This document shows, one piece after another, positions 41,187 to 50,980 of a DNA stretch of 64,000 bases. How positions within the stretch are numbered: position 1 is the stretch's first letter; the number at the start of each line of letters is the position of its first letter. Under the pieces are notes generated by a model. The model was given only the letters and a program-made list of their open reading frames with translations. It made no database searches and was not told where the DNA came from. This DNA is from Psychromonas sp. MME1 (GTDB lineage: Bacteria > Pseudomonadota > Gammaproteobacteria > Enterobacterales > Psychromonadaceae), in contig NZ_CP160906.1 of NCBI RefSeq assembly GCF_041080865.1, positions 1,984,001 through 2,048,000 on the forward strand, given 5' to 3'. The position numbers and the translations under genes are program-made.

Positions 41187-41810
41187 TTATAGCATATTTT
41201 TAAGGGCAGAACGGATCAGAGCTTCACAGTCCATGCCAGCTTGATATATCTGATTAATGGTTTTCTCTGCCAACATCGGTTTATAGCCCAATGCTACTAA
41301 TGCACTGATCGCCTCTTCTTTACTATTATTTATCTGCTGCGGGTGCTCACTGTCACTTTCTAATGCCATTCTATCTGCTTCAGGAGTTAATAAATCGGCC
41401 CCCGTCCAATTTTTTAGGCGATCTTTCATTTCCACCAACAAACGTTCAGCGGTTTTTTTACCCACCCCAGGTAATTTTACTAAACTATTAACGGCATCAT
41501 TATGGATACATTGCACGAATTGATTGGCAGTCATTCCCGACAGAATAGCAAGTGCCAACTTAGGCCCAACGCCATTCACTTTAATCAATTCACGAAACAT
41601 TGCACGTTCATGTTTATCGGTAAATCCATATAGCAATTGAGCATCTTCACGAACCACGAAATGGATGTAGATAATAGCCTCTTGGCCAATGTCGGGTAGA
41701 AGATAGAATGAACTCATCGGTAATTGTATTTCATAGCCCACCCCGGATACATCTAACAATACCTCTGGTGGTTGTTTTTCTAATAATATGCCACGTAAAC
41801 GACCAATCAT
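41187..41810 (-). CDS. ruvA: RuvA, Holliday junction-binding protein
   Basis: 207 residues. It has an OB-fold domain ([20 protein letters not shown]), two helix-hairpin-helix motifs ([40 protein letters not shown]) and a C-terminal RuvB-binding domain ([19 protein letters not shown]). A LexA-like box lies about 50 bases upstream. Confidence 0.96.
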   Translation of the reverse strand: MIGRLRGILLEKQPPEVLLDVSGVGYEIQLPMSSFYLLPDIGQEAIIYIHFVVREDAQLLYGFTDKHERAMFRELIKVNGVGPKLALAILSGMTANQFVQCIHNDAVNSLVKLPGVGKKTAERLLVEMKDRLKNWTGADLLTPEADRMALESDSEHPQQINNSKEEAISALVALGYKPMLAEKTINQIYQAGMDCEALIRSALKNML

Positions 41811-41858
41811 TTGCTCTTTTCTCTTTAATGTTGATTATACTACTAGCATAAAAAACAA

Positions 41859-41874
41859 CTGATTAAATATCCAG
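41859..41874. promoter_or_regulatory. Candidate LexA (SOS) box before ruvA
   Basis: CTGATTAAATATCCAG has the CTG-N10-CAG core of gammaproteobacterial LexA sites, and its right half resembles the E. coli ruvA box. The fourth and thirteenth positions deviate from CTGT...ACAG. The position just upstream of ruvA, after rarD, suits SOS control of ruvAB. Confidence 0.45.
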
Positions 41875-41876
41875 CT

Positions 41877-42764
41877 TTATTTAAGCCATGTTTGTATTTT
41901 ATTTTCACAAGCAAAAAGGCAGACTCCTAGCCAAATAAATACAAAAGTAACCATTTTAACCAAACTTAATGGCTCTGCGTAAATAAATACGGCAAATAAA
42001 AACATTAATGTCGGCGCCAAATATTGAAAGAAGCCTAATGTGGATAATTTTAATCGTAATGCTGCTTGCCCGAAAAAAATTAACGGCATCGCCGTTACAA
42101 CGCCCGCAAACATCAGCCAAATATTCAAAGACCAACTGTTCTCGAACATATTAGCACTCGGGCCATTGGCAATATAGACAAGATAGTATAGTGCTATGGG
42201 CGTAACTAATAGGGTTTCAACAAATAATCCCGTCAATGCTGCAATTTTTATTTTTTTACGAACCAATCCATAAATAGCGAAGCTGTTAGCCAAAAATAAG
42301 GCAATCCAGGGTATTTCACCTAATTGTACAACCTGAATAGAAACACCAATGACAGCAAGCATGACTGCGAGCCATTTTATGCGGCTTAAGGACTCCTGTA
42401 AGAAAAATAAACCAAATAAAACATTAATAATAGGATTGATAAAATAACCTAAACTAGCATCGAGCATATAGCCATTATTAATCGCCCAGATAAACATCAT
42501 CCAATTACCACTAATGAGTAGTGAGGTTAACGCCAATAACGCTATCTTTTTAGGGGATTGCAATAATTGCAATACATTACCCCACCCATTGCTATAGCTG
42601 ATAATAAGAGCTGTCACCAATAGTGACCAAACAACTCGATGCGCTAATATTTCATAAACAGGAATAAACTGTAAGTATTTAAAATAGACAGGGGCAAAGC
42701 CCCACATTAAATAAGCACCAAGCGCATAAAAAACACCTAGATGTGTATCGGATAAATTTTTCAT
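41877..42764 (-). CDS. rarD: RarD, EamA-family drug/metabolite transporter
   Basis: 295 residues with about ten membrane helices in two EamA halves. LGAYLMWGFAPVYFKYLQFI and EILAHRVVWSLLVTALIIS are typical of RarD, a permease of unknown substrate. It lies between ruvC and ruvA, a position normally free or occupied by yebB-like genes, so it looks like an insertion into the ruv cluster. Confidence 0.9.
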   Translation of the reverse strand: MKNLSDTHLGVFYALGAYLMWGFAPVYFKYLQFIPVYEILAHRVVWSLLVTALIISYSNGWGNVLQLLQSPKKIALLALTSLLISGNWMMFIWAINNGYMLDASLGYFINPIINVLFGLFFLQESLSRIKWLAVMLAVIGVSIQVVQLGEIPWIALFLANSFAIYGLVRKKIKIAALTGLFVETLLVTPIALYYLVYIANGPSANMFENSWSLNIWLMFAGVVTAMPLIFFGQAALRLKLSTLGFFQYLAPTLMFLFAVFIYAEPLSLVKMVTFVFIWLGVCLFACENKIQTWLK

Positions 42765-42808
42765 TCATGTCTCAAGGAAGGGCAAAATAAATTACTGATT
42801 ATAATATT

Positions 42809-43333
42809 CTAGTAACGTAAACGTCCGCGCACAGTTTTCTTTACCTGTCCAGACATTGCGACTAACGATTGTGCGGTATGGGCATGGCAGATGGCCACCG
42901 CTAATCCATCGGCAGCATCTGCTTGAGGCGTTCCCGATAAAGAAAGAATTTTCATCACCATCTGCTGTACTTGTTCTTTGCTCGCCCCACCACTTCCTGT
43001 GACCGCTTGTTTTATTTGTCGTGCAGAATATTCACAAACATAGAGATCCGCTTGCGTTGCGGCAACAATTGCCGCACCTCGAGCTTGCCCCAATTTTAAT
43101 GCCGAATCGGGATTCTTAGCCATAAAAACCTGCTCAATAGCAAATTCGGAGGGTTGATATTGGCTAATAATTTCACAGATCCCTTTAAAGATCATATCTA
43201 ATTTAGGAGCTAACTGATCACCTTTAGTGCGAATACATCCACTAGCAATATAGATACATTTACTGCCTTTTTGTTGGATCACACCGTAACCCGTAATACG
43301 CGACCCAGGATCAATACCAAGAATAATACTCAC
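42809..43333 (-). CDS. ruvC: RuvC, Holliday junction resolvase
   Basis: 174 residues. The catalytic acidic residues are visible as D7 in [15 protein letters not shown] in [20 protein letters not shown], and the two Asp in [14 protein letters not shown]. The dimer cuts Holliday junctions bound by RuvAB. It is separated from ruvA by rarD. Confidence 0.95.
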   Translation of the reverse strand: MSIILGIDPGSRITGYGVIQQKGSKCIYIASGCIRTKGDQLAPKLDMIFKGICEIISQYQPSEFAIEQVFMAKNPDSALKLGQARGAAIVAATQADLYVCEYSARQIKQAVTGSGGASKEQVQQMVMKILSLSGTPQADAADGLAVAICHAHTAQSLVAMSGQVKKTVRGRLRY

Positions 43334-43414
43334 ACCAACATACCTTTAAAAAATCCCACGGGGTCAAAATAGTAGCCTACTGTACGCTTTGCGCATTGCT
43401 AGCGCAAAATAAAT

Positions 43415-45585
43415 TTACAGCCCATCGATAAATTGCTCAACTAACTTAAATACCTCTAAACAAGCGTTCCCCGTACAATAACATGGCGATTAAATGCAAT
43501 TTCCTCTAACTTTTTCTGTGATGAGCAAACCGTATTAACTATCTCCCTTGCGCCACTAGGATCAACGAGAGGATCATTACTACCCTGTATAATTAATAAA
43601 GGAGCACGAACCTTAGCCAACTTATCCCCACAGAGGGCTTGTAATTCGGTAAATTGACGCAATCCACTGATATATATTTTATCGTAATTGCTGTCGCTAT
43701 TTTCACTCTCATTTTCTAACCAAGGTAAAGTGCCCCGCTTAAGCGATAAATTATGTAGCGCTTTATTCCATCTATCTAACATTGGAGATAATTGGCTCGA
43801 TTTTTGTCGTAAAGTCAAAGCGGGATTAATTGCGACAATACCCGCTAATTGTTTGCCTTCACTACTGCCCTTGAGTAAGGCGAGTAACGCTCCGGCAGAA
43901 AATCCAACAACGATGACTTTACGGTAATAATGGCTCAGCAGCGCATATCCTCGTTGCACAGAATCTCTCCACTTCTCGACAGTGGCATTTTCCAATTCAG
44001 AAGGATGTGTCCCATGCCCCTCTAAACGCACCAAATAAACGCCATATCCCAGTTTATTCAAATACTCACCCAGCGCTAACATTTCCAATGGGGAAGCCAA
44101 AAAACCATGGATAAGCACGATACCGGGCTTGCTTTTATCGCCCACTAAATGGCGCGGCTTACCCACGTCTCGTGATTTACTTTCGTCTTTGATATAGGAA
44201 CGCATTCGCTCTTCCTCATAGATAGAGCAGTCTCGGTTCATAATGGCATCGGCTACCTGATAGGTTAATTTAGCCGCAGAGTTAGCCAGTAATTTTTTTA
44301 TCGCCGCAACGCTCTCCTCCATCACCTCAAACTCATTGGCTAATACGGCCGTCGTATTATCAAGGCGCACGCGATGGAAGGCATGTTGCAGTTTTATTTT
44401 ATTATGATCGACATATAGGAGACCATCTTCTCGCCGTAACACTTTTTCCGATTCAGCGAGGGCAATAATACTCTCATAGGGTTTATAGGGGTCTTCAGCA
44501 ATGAGATTAATCACCCTATCATCAATACTTTGATGCACGCGTCGCTGCCCATGATTTTTTATCATGACAATAGCAAGGTAGATAACTTGTTTAAAGGTTT
44601 GCTCAGCAATTCCCTGAACGGGGACATAACGCAATGCCGTTGCGACCAAATGGTCCATATTGATAGATAAACGTTTATAGATTCGGTGCATAAATAGCCG
44701 CGTTAAGCGGTGACGCATCAGCAGCATCAACCAATTAATTTTCCTCTGAGTCGATAAAAAAGGTAAAAATAGATTAAATAAACGACGGTAGGGCTTACAG
44801 AAACTACGCACATCCAGTGGATGTCCAAAGGAGATAGACATATCACTCTCTTGTAGTAATAGCTTTCCCTCAACTAATAACTCTTCTTCTACTTTCGGGG
44901 GAAGATCTTTTAATAAAAGCTGTACGCCCGTTGCCAATAAATTCCTACCTGGGCGTAATGGGTAGTAGGTAATATTGACAGGCACAATACATAGGTCTAA
45001 CGGGTCGAGATTGCCCGGACCACGCAAATGATAAGTATCTTGGTAAAAATTAATCAACTTTTCATTATTATCAGCAATCGCCTGTTTATAATCTTCTTTC
45101 AATAAAAAACTTTTCAATGCTAAGGTCGCTGCCCCCGTATAAGGTGAGCGCTTTATATGGGGTAAGTGTAATTGTAAGCGTCCATTTTCAACCACTTTCT
45201 TATTTTTCATCATTGACCCTTCAGGAAAAATCACCCAGTTATAACTACCACGCATCAATTCAGATATGATTTTTTCATCCCGGCCCTTAAGATTAACGGG
45301 AAAAGCCCCCACTGAGGTTAAAAATTGCCCAAACTTTCCAACGAACAATGCGCTGTCAGCTAAAGAATGGACCATTTGCCCATTGAATTGGTACAATACT
45401 TTGGGCAACAGGCAGGTCTCAATACGGGTAAAATGGTTGACAACAAATAAGGTCGGGTTAGCACGCGTATTTTCTAACCCCTCAACAGAAATAGAAGTAC
45501 GCGTAAATTTTTCCAACGCACTGATCAACAGCCCTGATATTCGAAAGGATCGACTCGCTTTTTCTAGCCTGCTCTCATATAACAT
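43415..45585 (-). CDS. Acyltransferase/alpha-beta-hydrolase fusion protein, frameshifted near the C-terminus
   Basis: The N-terminal domain (about 35-260) is PlsC-like: NHFTRIE at 50-56 (an H-x4-E version of the usual H-x4-D motif) and FPEGS at 120-124. Residues about 260-480 are not recognised. The C-terminal domain (about 485 on) is an alpha/beta hydrolase: IHGFLASP oxyanion region, nucleophile Ser563 in GFSAG, Asp671 in GSNDPLVD, His701 in NRHVI. The open frame stops at 43456 just after the His. In another frame the expected ending CLEVFKLVEQFIDGL continues to 43415, so one base is probably missing near 43473-43476. A possible role is transfer or release of acyl chains. It is the last gene of the lipid operon, with AAGGAG before its ATG. 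Confidence 0.8.
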
Positions 45586-45590
45586 AGTGA

Positions 45591-47486
45591 TTACTCCTTA
45601 TCATTAACCGGATAGATCCCCCTCTCTAACCAAATTAAATGATCCTTGAGCAGACTGTCACTTATATTTTTTGCCGTTTTACGCTGTTTAAATGAGAGCG
45701 CATTATATTCAGCCTTAATACGTTGACGTGCTAATCGACAATAGTGCTGCGCTAAGTCGATTGCATTACGGTTTCCTTGTTGGTACTGATTTTGTGCGTA
45801 TGAACAGGTAGCAGCAATGGCGAAAATTTCACTACCAATCGCCATTAAATGACCTAATATCTCCTGACGTAATTCCAGTTTTTCACGATGAATTAACAAT
45901 TGTAAAAACAGCGTTCGCGCCAACTTATGGGCTGCACGTTCACAATAACTCAGCTGTTTTGCCAAATTGCCACCTGCGATGCTTGTGACAGTTGTAATCA
46001 AACTCATGTTAATGAACTGTTTTGGATACCAACTAAGATAAGCTTTACTCAATTTAATCATGGCCGCTTTTTTGCCCTTTGCATCAAGACCCGGTTGCAG
46101 TAAATCCTGCGCCAGTTTTAGGTGACTATCAAGCGCCTCTCGACTTAAAAAAAGCTCCATGATATCCGTTGTCCCCTCAATAATACGATTGATTCGACAA
46201 TCTCGTAGCATACGTTCGATGGGAAAGGGTAATTCCCCCCGCGCTTTTAATGAGCTGGCTTTCTCATATCCACGCCCACCAAAAAACTGCACCGTTTCAT
46301 CGACCACCTGCCACGCCATTTCACTACAAAACATTTTCGCCATCGCCGCTTCCATGCGAATATCAACATCGCCTCTGTCCGCTAAATGGCTAGTTAACCA
46401 AGTGACGGATTCCATTGCCAAGGTGGTCGAAGCAATAAAAGCAAGACGATTCGACCCTTTTTCATGCTCTCCAATTGGCAACCCCCATTGAACTCGTTGA
46501 TTGCCCCAACGTCGTGTCATATTAACGCACTGTTTTGCCATACCCGTGGAGGCAGCCGGGATAGTAAGTCGCCCAGTATTAAGGGTTGCCAAGGCAATTT
46601 TAAGGCCACGCCCCTCTTCTAAAATACGATTTTCAACGGGCACCGCAACATCAGTAAAATGCAAAAGACCATTTTGAATACCACGTATCCCCATAAAATC
46701 ACAGCGGTGCCGTATCTCAATACCCGGCGATTTCCCTTCCACAATAAATGCCGATATTTGCTTATTCTCTTTACCATTAATTATTTTAGGGGCGGTGCAT
46801 GCCATCACCACCAAGTAGTCTGCAATCAAGCCATTGGTACACCAGAGCTTTTCGCCATTAATGAGGTAATGGGTGCCCGCTTCATTTAAGGTGGCGGTGG
46901 TTTTCATGTGTGCAGGATCGGAGCCAACACTTGGCTCCGTTAATGCGAAAGCAGAGATTGCCCCTTCTTTAAACCGCGGTAAAAAACGTTGTTTCTGCTC
47001 CTCTGTTCCAAATAATTTCAAGGGTTGAGGTACACCAATACTTTGATGTGCCGATATTAAAACCGCGGTCGAGCCACAATGGCTGGATATAGCTGCCATG
47101 ACACGATTATAATTGACCAAAGAAAGCCCTAATCCACCATATTTTTTATCCACTTTCATGCTGAAAATACCGATTTTTTGTAATGCTTGAATCGCCTCCT
47201 CTGGAATAACTCGCGTTTCATCAACTAAATCAGCATCCAATTTTTCACGTAGGATAACCTCCACATCAGCAACCAGTTGATCGCCTATTTTCTTATCTTC
47301 CTCACTTTGTTTTGGAAAGGGGAAAATCATCGCTTTATTAAATTCGCCCATGAACAGGGATTTGCCAAAACTAGGATGATGCCATATCGACTCGCGAGCA
47401 TTTTCGGTCAGATGTAATGATGACGCCTTCGCATCGCTCATTTTCGATGTATCTATGACCATTTTATTGTCATCTTCTGAGTTCAT
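45591..47486 (-). CDS. Acyl-CoA dehydrogenase family protein
   Basis: 631 residues, longer than a typical 380-residue enzyme and similar in size to VLCAD/ACAD9-type dehydrogenases. Core signatures are FALTEPSVGSDPAHMKTTAT, WCTNGLIADYLVV, QFFGGRGYEKAS and RIIEGTTDIMELFLSREAL, the last carrying the likely catalytic Glu. A C-terminal helical extension (about 460-631) fits membrane-associated long-chain enzymes. Its ATG overlaps the preceding stop (ATGA) and has a perfect AAGGAGGT site. FAD-dependent acyl-CoA oxidation is inferred. Confidence 0.88.
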   Translation of the reverse strand: MNSEDDNKMVIDTSKMSDAKASSLHLTENARESIWHHPSFGKSLFMGEFNKAMIFPFPKQSEEDKKIGDQLVADVEVILREKLDADLVDETRVIPEEAIQALQKIGIFSMKVDKKYGGLGLSLVNYNRVMAAISSHCGSTAVLISAHQSIGVPQPLKLFGTEEQKQRFLPRFKEGAISAFALTEPSVGSDPAHMKTTATLNEAGTHYLINGEKLWCTNGLIADYLVVMACTAPKIINGKENKQISAFIVEGKSPGIEIRHRCDFMGIRGIQNGLLHFTDVAVPVENRILEEGRGLKIALATLNTGRLTIPAASTGMAKQCVNMTRRWGNQRVQWGLPIGEHEKGSNRLAFIASTTLAMESVTWLTSHLADRGDVDIRMEAAMAKMFCSEMAWQVVDETVQFFGGRGYEKASSLKARGELPFPIERMLRDCRINRIIEGTTDIMELFLSREALDSHLKLAQDLLQPGLDAKGKKAAMIKLSKAYLSWYPKQFINMSLITTVTSIAGGNLAKQLSYCERAAHKLARTLFLQLLIHREKLELRQEILGHLMAIGSEIFAIAATCSYAQNQYQQGNRNAIDLAQHYCRLARQRIKAEYNALSFKQRKTAKNISDSLLKDHLIWLERGIYPVNDKE

Positions 47487-49635
47487 AATACCTCCTTAGC
47501 CTGCGCGTAAAATCCTTTCTGAGCAGCGACCAACTCCGTTAAATAGGGGCTAACTTGATAGCGTTCAGGGATAATTTCATTAAGAGCGTTACATTTATTG
47601 ACGATAGTCTCCAAACCAACACTGTCAGCCCAGCGGCACAATCCACCTCGCCAAGGCGGGAAGCCCGTGCCCATCACCATCGCCAAGTCCAACTGTCCTG
47701 CATTAGCAACGATATTTTCCTGCAAACAATGTGCGGCTTCGTTAACCATAATAATCATTAAGCGGTCAATAATATCCTCTTCACTGTGCGCTTTTTTCGC
47801 CGTTGTCCCCGTAAAATTGGCCACCAATGGATTGACTGTGACTTCCTTACCTTGATATTTATAAAATCCAGCACCCCCTTTCTTTCCTAACAGTTTTAAA
47901 TCCTCATATACGGTTGTGAGCAGCGGACTCACCGCCATGCGCGAACCAAAACCTTCCTGTAGCGTTTTAGCAACCTTATAACCAACATCAATGCCCACCT
48001 CATCGGCTAACTGAAAAGGTCCCATCGGCATACCAAACTCAGTGATCACGCGATCAATCATCTCAATATCAGCCCCCTCTTGTAGTAAATAGGCAGCTTC
48101 ATTCATGTAGGGTAATAAAATTCGATTAACTAAAAATCCCGGGCAGTTAGCCACAACAATTGCCGTTTTCCCCCAACTTTTAACCATAGCAACCGCACGC
48201 GCAATGGTCTCATCACTGCTTTTTTCGCCGCGAATAATCTCCACCAAAGGCATACGATTAACGGGATTAAAAAAGTGCATCCCACAGAAATTTTCTGGGC
48301 GATTTAGCACACTCGCCATCTCGGTAATAGACAATGCAGAAGTATTACTACAGAGCAATGTCGAATCACTGATGTGCGTTTCTGTCTCCGCTAATAGCTG
48401 TTTTTTGATAGTGATATTTTCCACAATCGCTTCGATCACCACTTCTACATGGGCAAAACCTTCATAATTTACCGATCCACCAATGCGATTCATGGCCCGA
48501 TCAATGTCACCTTGTTGAAGGCGACGACGTTTTTTTAACTGGGCAAAATAATTACTCGCCTGTGCATAACCTAATGCGACGGCATCCCAACTAATATCCT
48601 TCATTCTGACGGAAAGTTTGTGCTGAGATAATAGCCACGCGATACCGCCCCCCATTACCCCGGCACCAAGCACTGCTGCGTGCTGAGGCGGCGTAATTTC
48701 GCCCTTATAATCTGCTCCCGTAGACTTTTTAACCGCTTCGGTTAAGAAAAACAGTTCGATCAAATTTTTCGATATATCGCTAACCGCTAATTTGGAAAAG
48801 GCCTCAAGTTCACGGCTGATGCCCTCATTAAAACTGCATTTAGTCGCGACAACATCGAGCACGGCAAGTGGAGCGGGATAAAAACCTTTACTGCTTTTCA
48901 GAACACTTTTGCGCGCTTGTTTAATCACCCATGCACGGCCCCAGGATGTCTCTAAGAGTTGATTCATGATGCGTTGTGTTTTAGCTCGAGGCTCCCTATT
49001 CGCCTTTAACTCATCTCTAAAGTTCGGATCGCGCAACTGTTGTAAAAAGCCTTCACATTGATCATTTAATAACGCAGAGGCGATCAACTTATCTATCAAT
49101 TTTATTTTTTTCGCTTTACTGCCATTAACGGTTTTTCCTGCCAAAATAATATCCAATGCATTGGGTAAACCGATTAATCTTGGTAAGCGTTGTGTTCCCC
49201 CCACCCGGGAATAATTCCTAAGCGAACTTCAGGTAACCCAATAGTTGTTTTAGGATTATCCGTGGCGATACGGTAATCGCAGGCTAGCGCCAACTCGCAG
49301 CCCCCACCAACACAGGCACCATCAATAATCGCGACGGTGGTTTGTGGTAATGCGGCGATACGGGTAAACAACATTTGCCCAACTTGCCCCTTTTCACGTG
49401 CAGTTGCTAAGTCATTAATATCGCGTAATTCCTCAATATCGGCCCCCGCAATAAAAATATCTTTTTTAGCACTTTCAAAACTGACCACTTCATACTGCGT
49501 CTCTTTACTAAGCTCTGTGACCACTTGAGCTAGCTCAGACATAACAGCTGTGGATAACTTATTTACTCTTTCATCGGGAAGGTCAAAAATAACACGTAAT
49601 AACCAATCGTTTTTTTCCATGCGAATTGTTTTCAT
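47483..49635 (-). pseudogene. FadJ-like enoyl-CoA hydratase/3-hydroxyacyl-CoA dehydrogenase, frameshifted
   Basis: A bifunctional beta-oxidation enzyme, about 717 residues if repaired. The hydratase domain has FIAGADIEELR and GACVGGGCELALACDYR, with the second catalytic Glu in GLPEVRLGIIPGWGG. The dehydrogenase has VLGAGVMGGGIAWLL and the catalytic His in CGMHFFNPVNRMPLVEII. The frame breaks at a run of six G (minus strand, 49197-49202); seven would give PGWGGTQRLPRLIG exactly. The start at 49635 overlaps the thiolase stop (TAATG). It resembles FadJ more than FadB in neighbours, but no exact symbol is claimed. Confidence 0.87.
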
Positions 49636-50924
49636 TACTCTACCTCCAGTGCCAGAGATGCACCTTGACCACCACCAATACAAAGTGTCGCTAATCCTCT
49701 TTGCCCCCCTCTTCTGCGCAATTCATGCAACAAGGTTAATATTAATCGCCCGCCCGTTGCGCCAACGGGATGACCGAGTGCAATCGCCCCACCATTGACA
49801 TTTAACTTGGCGCGATCGATGACCCCTATGGCTTTATCTCTGTGTAGATATTGCTTTGCAAATTGGTCACTCGCAAAGGCACGCTCATTGGCGATCACCT
49901 GCACGGCAAAAGCTTCATTTAGTTCAATTAAATCGAAATCATCGAGTGTCAGCCCCGTTTTATCTAATAAACAGGCTGTAGAGTAAACGGGCCCAAGTCC
50001 CATTCGCGCACCATCAAGTCCGGCATAGCTGTAATCACGTAAATATCCAAGGGGTTTTAAACCGCGCTGTTTTGCCGTTGACTCCGCCATCACAGTGAAA
50101 GCTACCGCACCATCGGTTATCGGACAGGCATTACCAACGGTCACACTACCTGCATCGCGGTCAAAATAGGGACGTAATTTAGATAATGCCACACTGCTTT
50201 GATCACCGCGCGGGCCATTATCAAGGTGTTGAATATGTTTATAATCAGGTGCACAGGGAACAGGCACAATTTCATCGCTCAAACGTCCATCGGACTGTGC
50301 CTGTGCTGCACGTTGATGACTAAGCAATGCAAACTCATCTTGCTCTTGGCGGGTAATGGCAAATTCACGGCATAACACTTCCGCCGTTTGCCCCATATTT
50401 AACCCACAAACGGGGTCAGTTAATCCGAGCTCAATACCAATCACTGGTTTTAAAAAATGGGCGCGGAATGTCAATAGCGCCTTTAATTTATCCGGCAAGC
50501 TTTTAGCCATCATTAGCCGAGTAAAAAAATCACTCATTTGCGCACTCAATAATAGTGGAATATTAGACATCGATTCAGCCCCACCTACGACCGCGATCTC
50601 GATTTCACCAGCAAATATTTTATTCGCGGCGGTGGTCATCGCTTCCATACCCGACGCACAATTGCGATTAACCGTATAAGCGATGGTGGTTGAAGGAAAA
50701 CCACCCTGTAAGGCGATCACACGAGCAATATTAGCGGCATGACCGGGCTGAGCCACATTGCCCATTATCACCTCGTCAATGTCATTATAATTGAGTACCG
50801 ATCGTGCCATTAACTCACGAACAACAATGGCACCAAGTTGATCCGCCTGCATCCCCTTAAAAGCCGTACCCGCTTTACAAAAAGGGCTACGAATCCCTTC
50901 AATTATCGCTAATCGCTCTTTCAT
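49635..50924 (-). CDS. Acetyl-CoA C-acyltransferase (FadI-like thiolase)
   Basis: 429 residues from ATG at 50924, preceded by AGGAG. Catalytic residues: Cys in VNRNCASGMEAM, His in NGGAIALGHPVGATGG, Cys in LCIGGGQGASLALE. It cleaves 3-ketoacyl-CoA in the last step of beta-oxidation. The long loop region (about 120-180) is as in FadI. It lies directly upstream of the FadJ-like gene in the lipid operon. Confidence 0.9.
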   Translation of the reverse strand: MKERLAIIEGIRSPFCKAGTAFKGMQADQLGAIVVRELMARSVLNYNDIDEVIMGNVAQPGHAANIARVIALQGGFPSTTIAYTVNRNCASGMEAMTTAANKIFAGEIEIAVVGGAESMSNIPLLLSAQMSDFFTRLMMAKSLPDKLKALLTFRAHFLKPVIGIELGLTDPVCGLNMGQTAEVLCREFAITRQEQDEFALLSHQRAAQAQSDGRLSDEIVPVPCAPDYKHIQHLDNGPRGDQSSVALSKLRPYFDRDAGSVTVGNACPITDGAVAFTVMAESTAKQRGLKPLGYLRDYSYAGLDGARMGLGPVYSTACLLDKTGLTLDDFDLIELNEAFAVQVIANERAFASDQFAKQYLHRDKAIGVIDRAKLNVNGGAIALGHPVGATGGRLILTLLHELRRRGGQRGLATLCIGGGQGASLALEVE

Positions 50925-50980
50925 ATCCTCTCCTATCAATGCTTAAAATGGATCACAGTTGATGGTCTTTAGTAATTATT

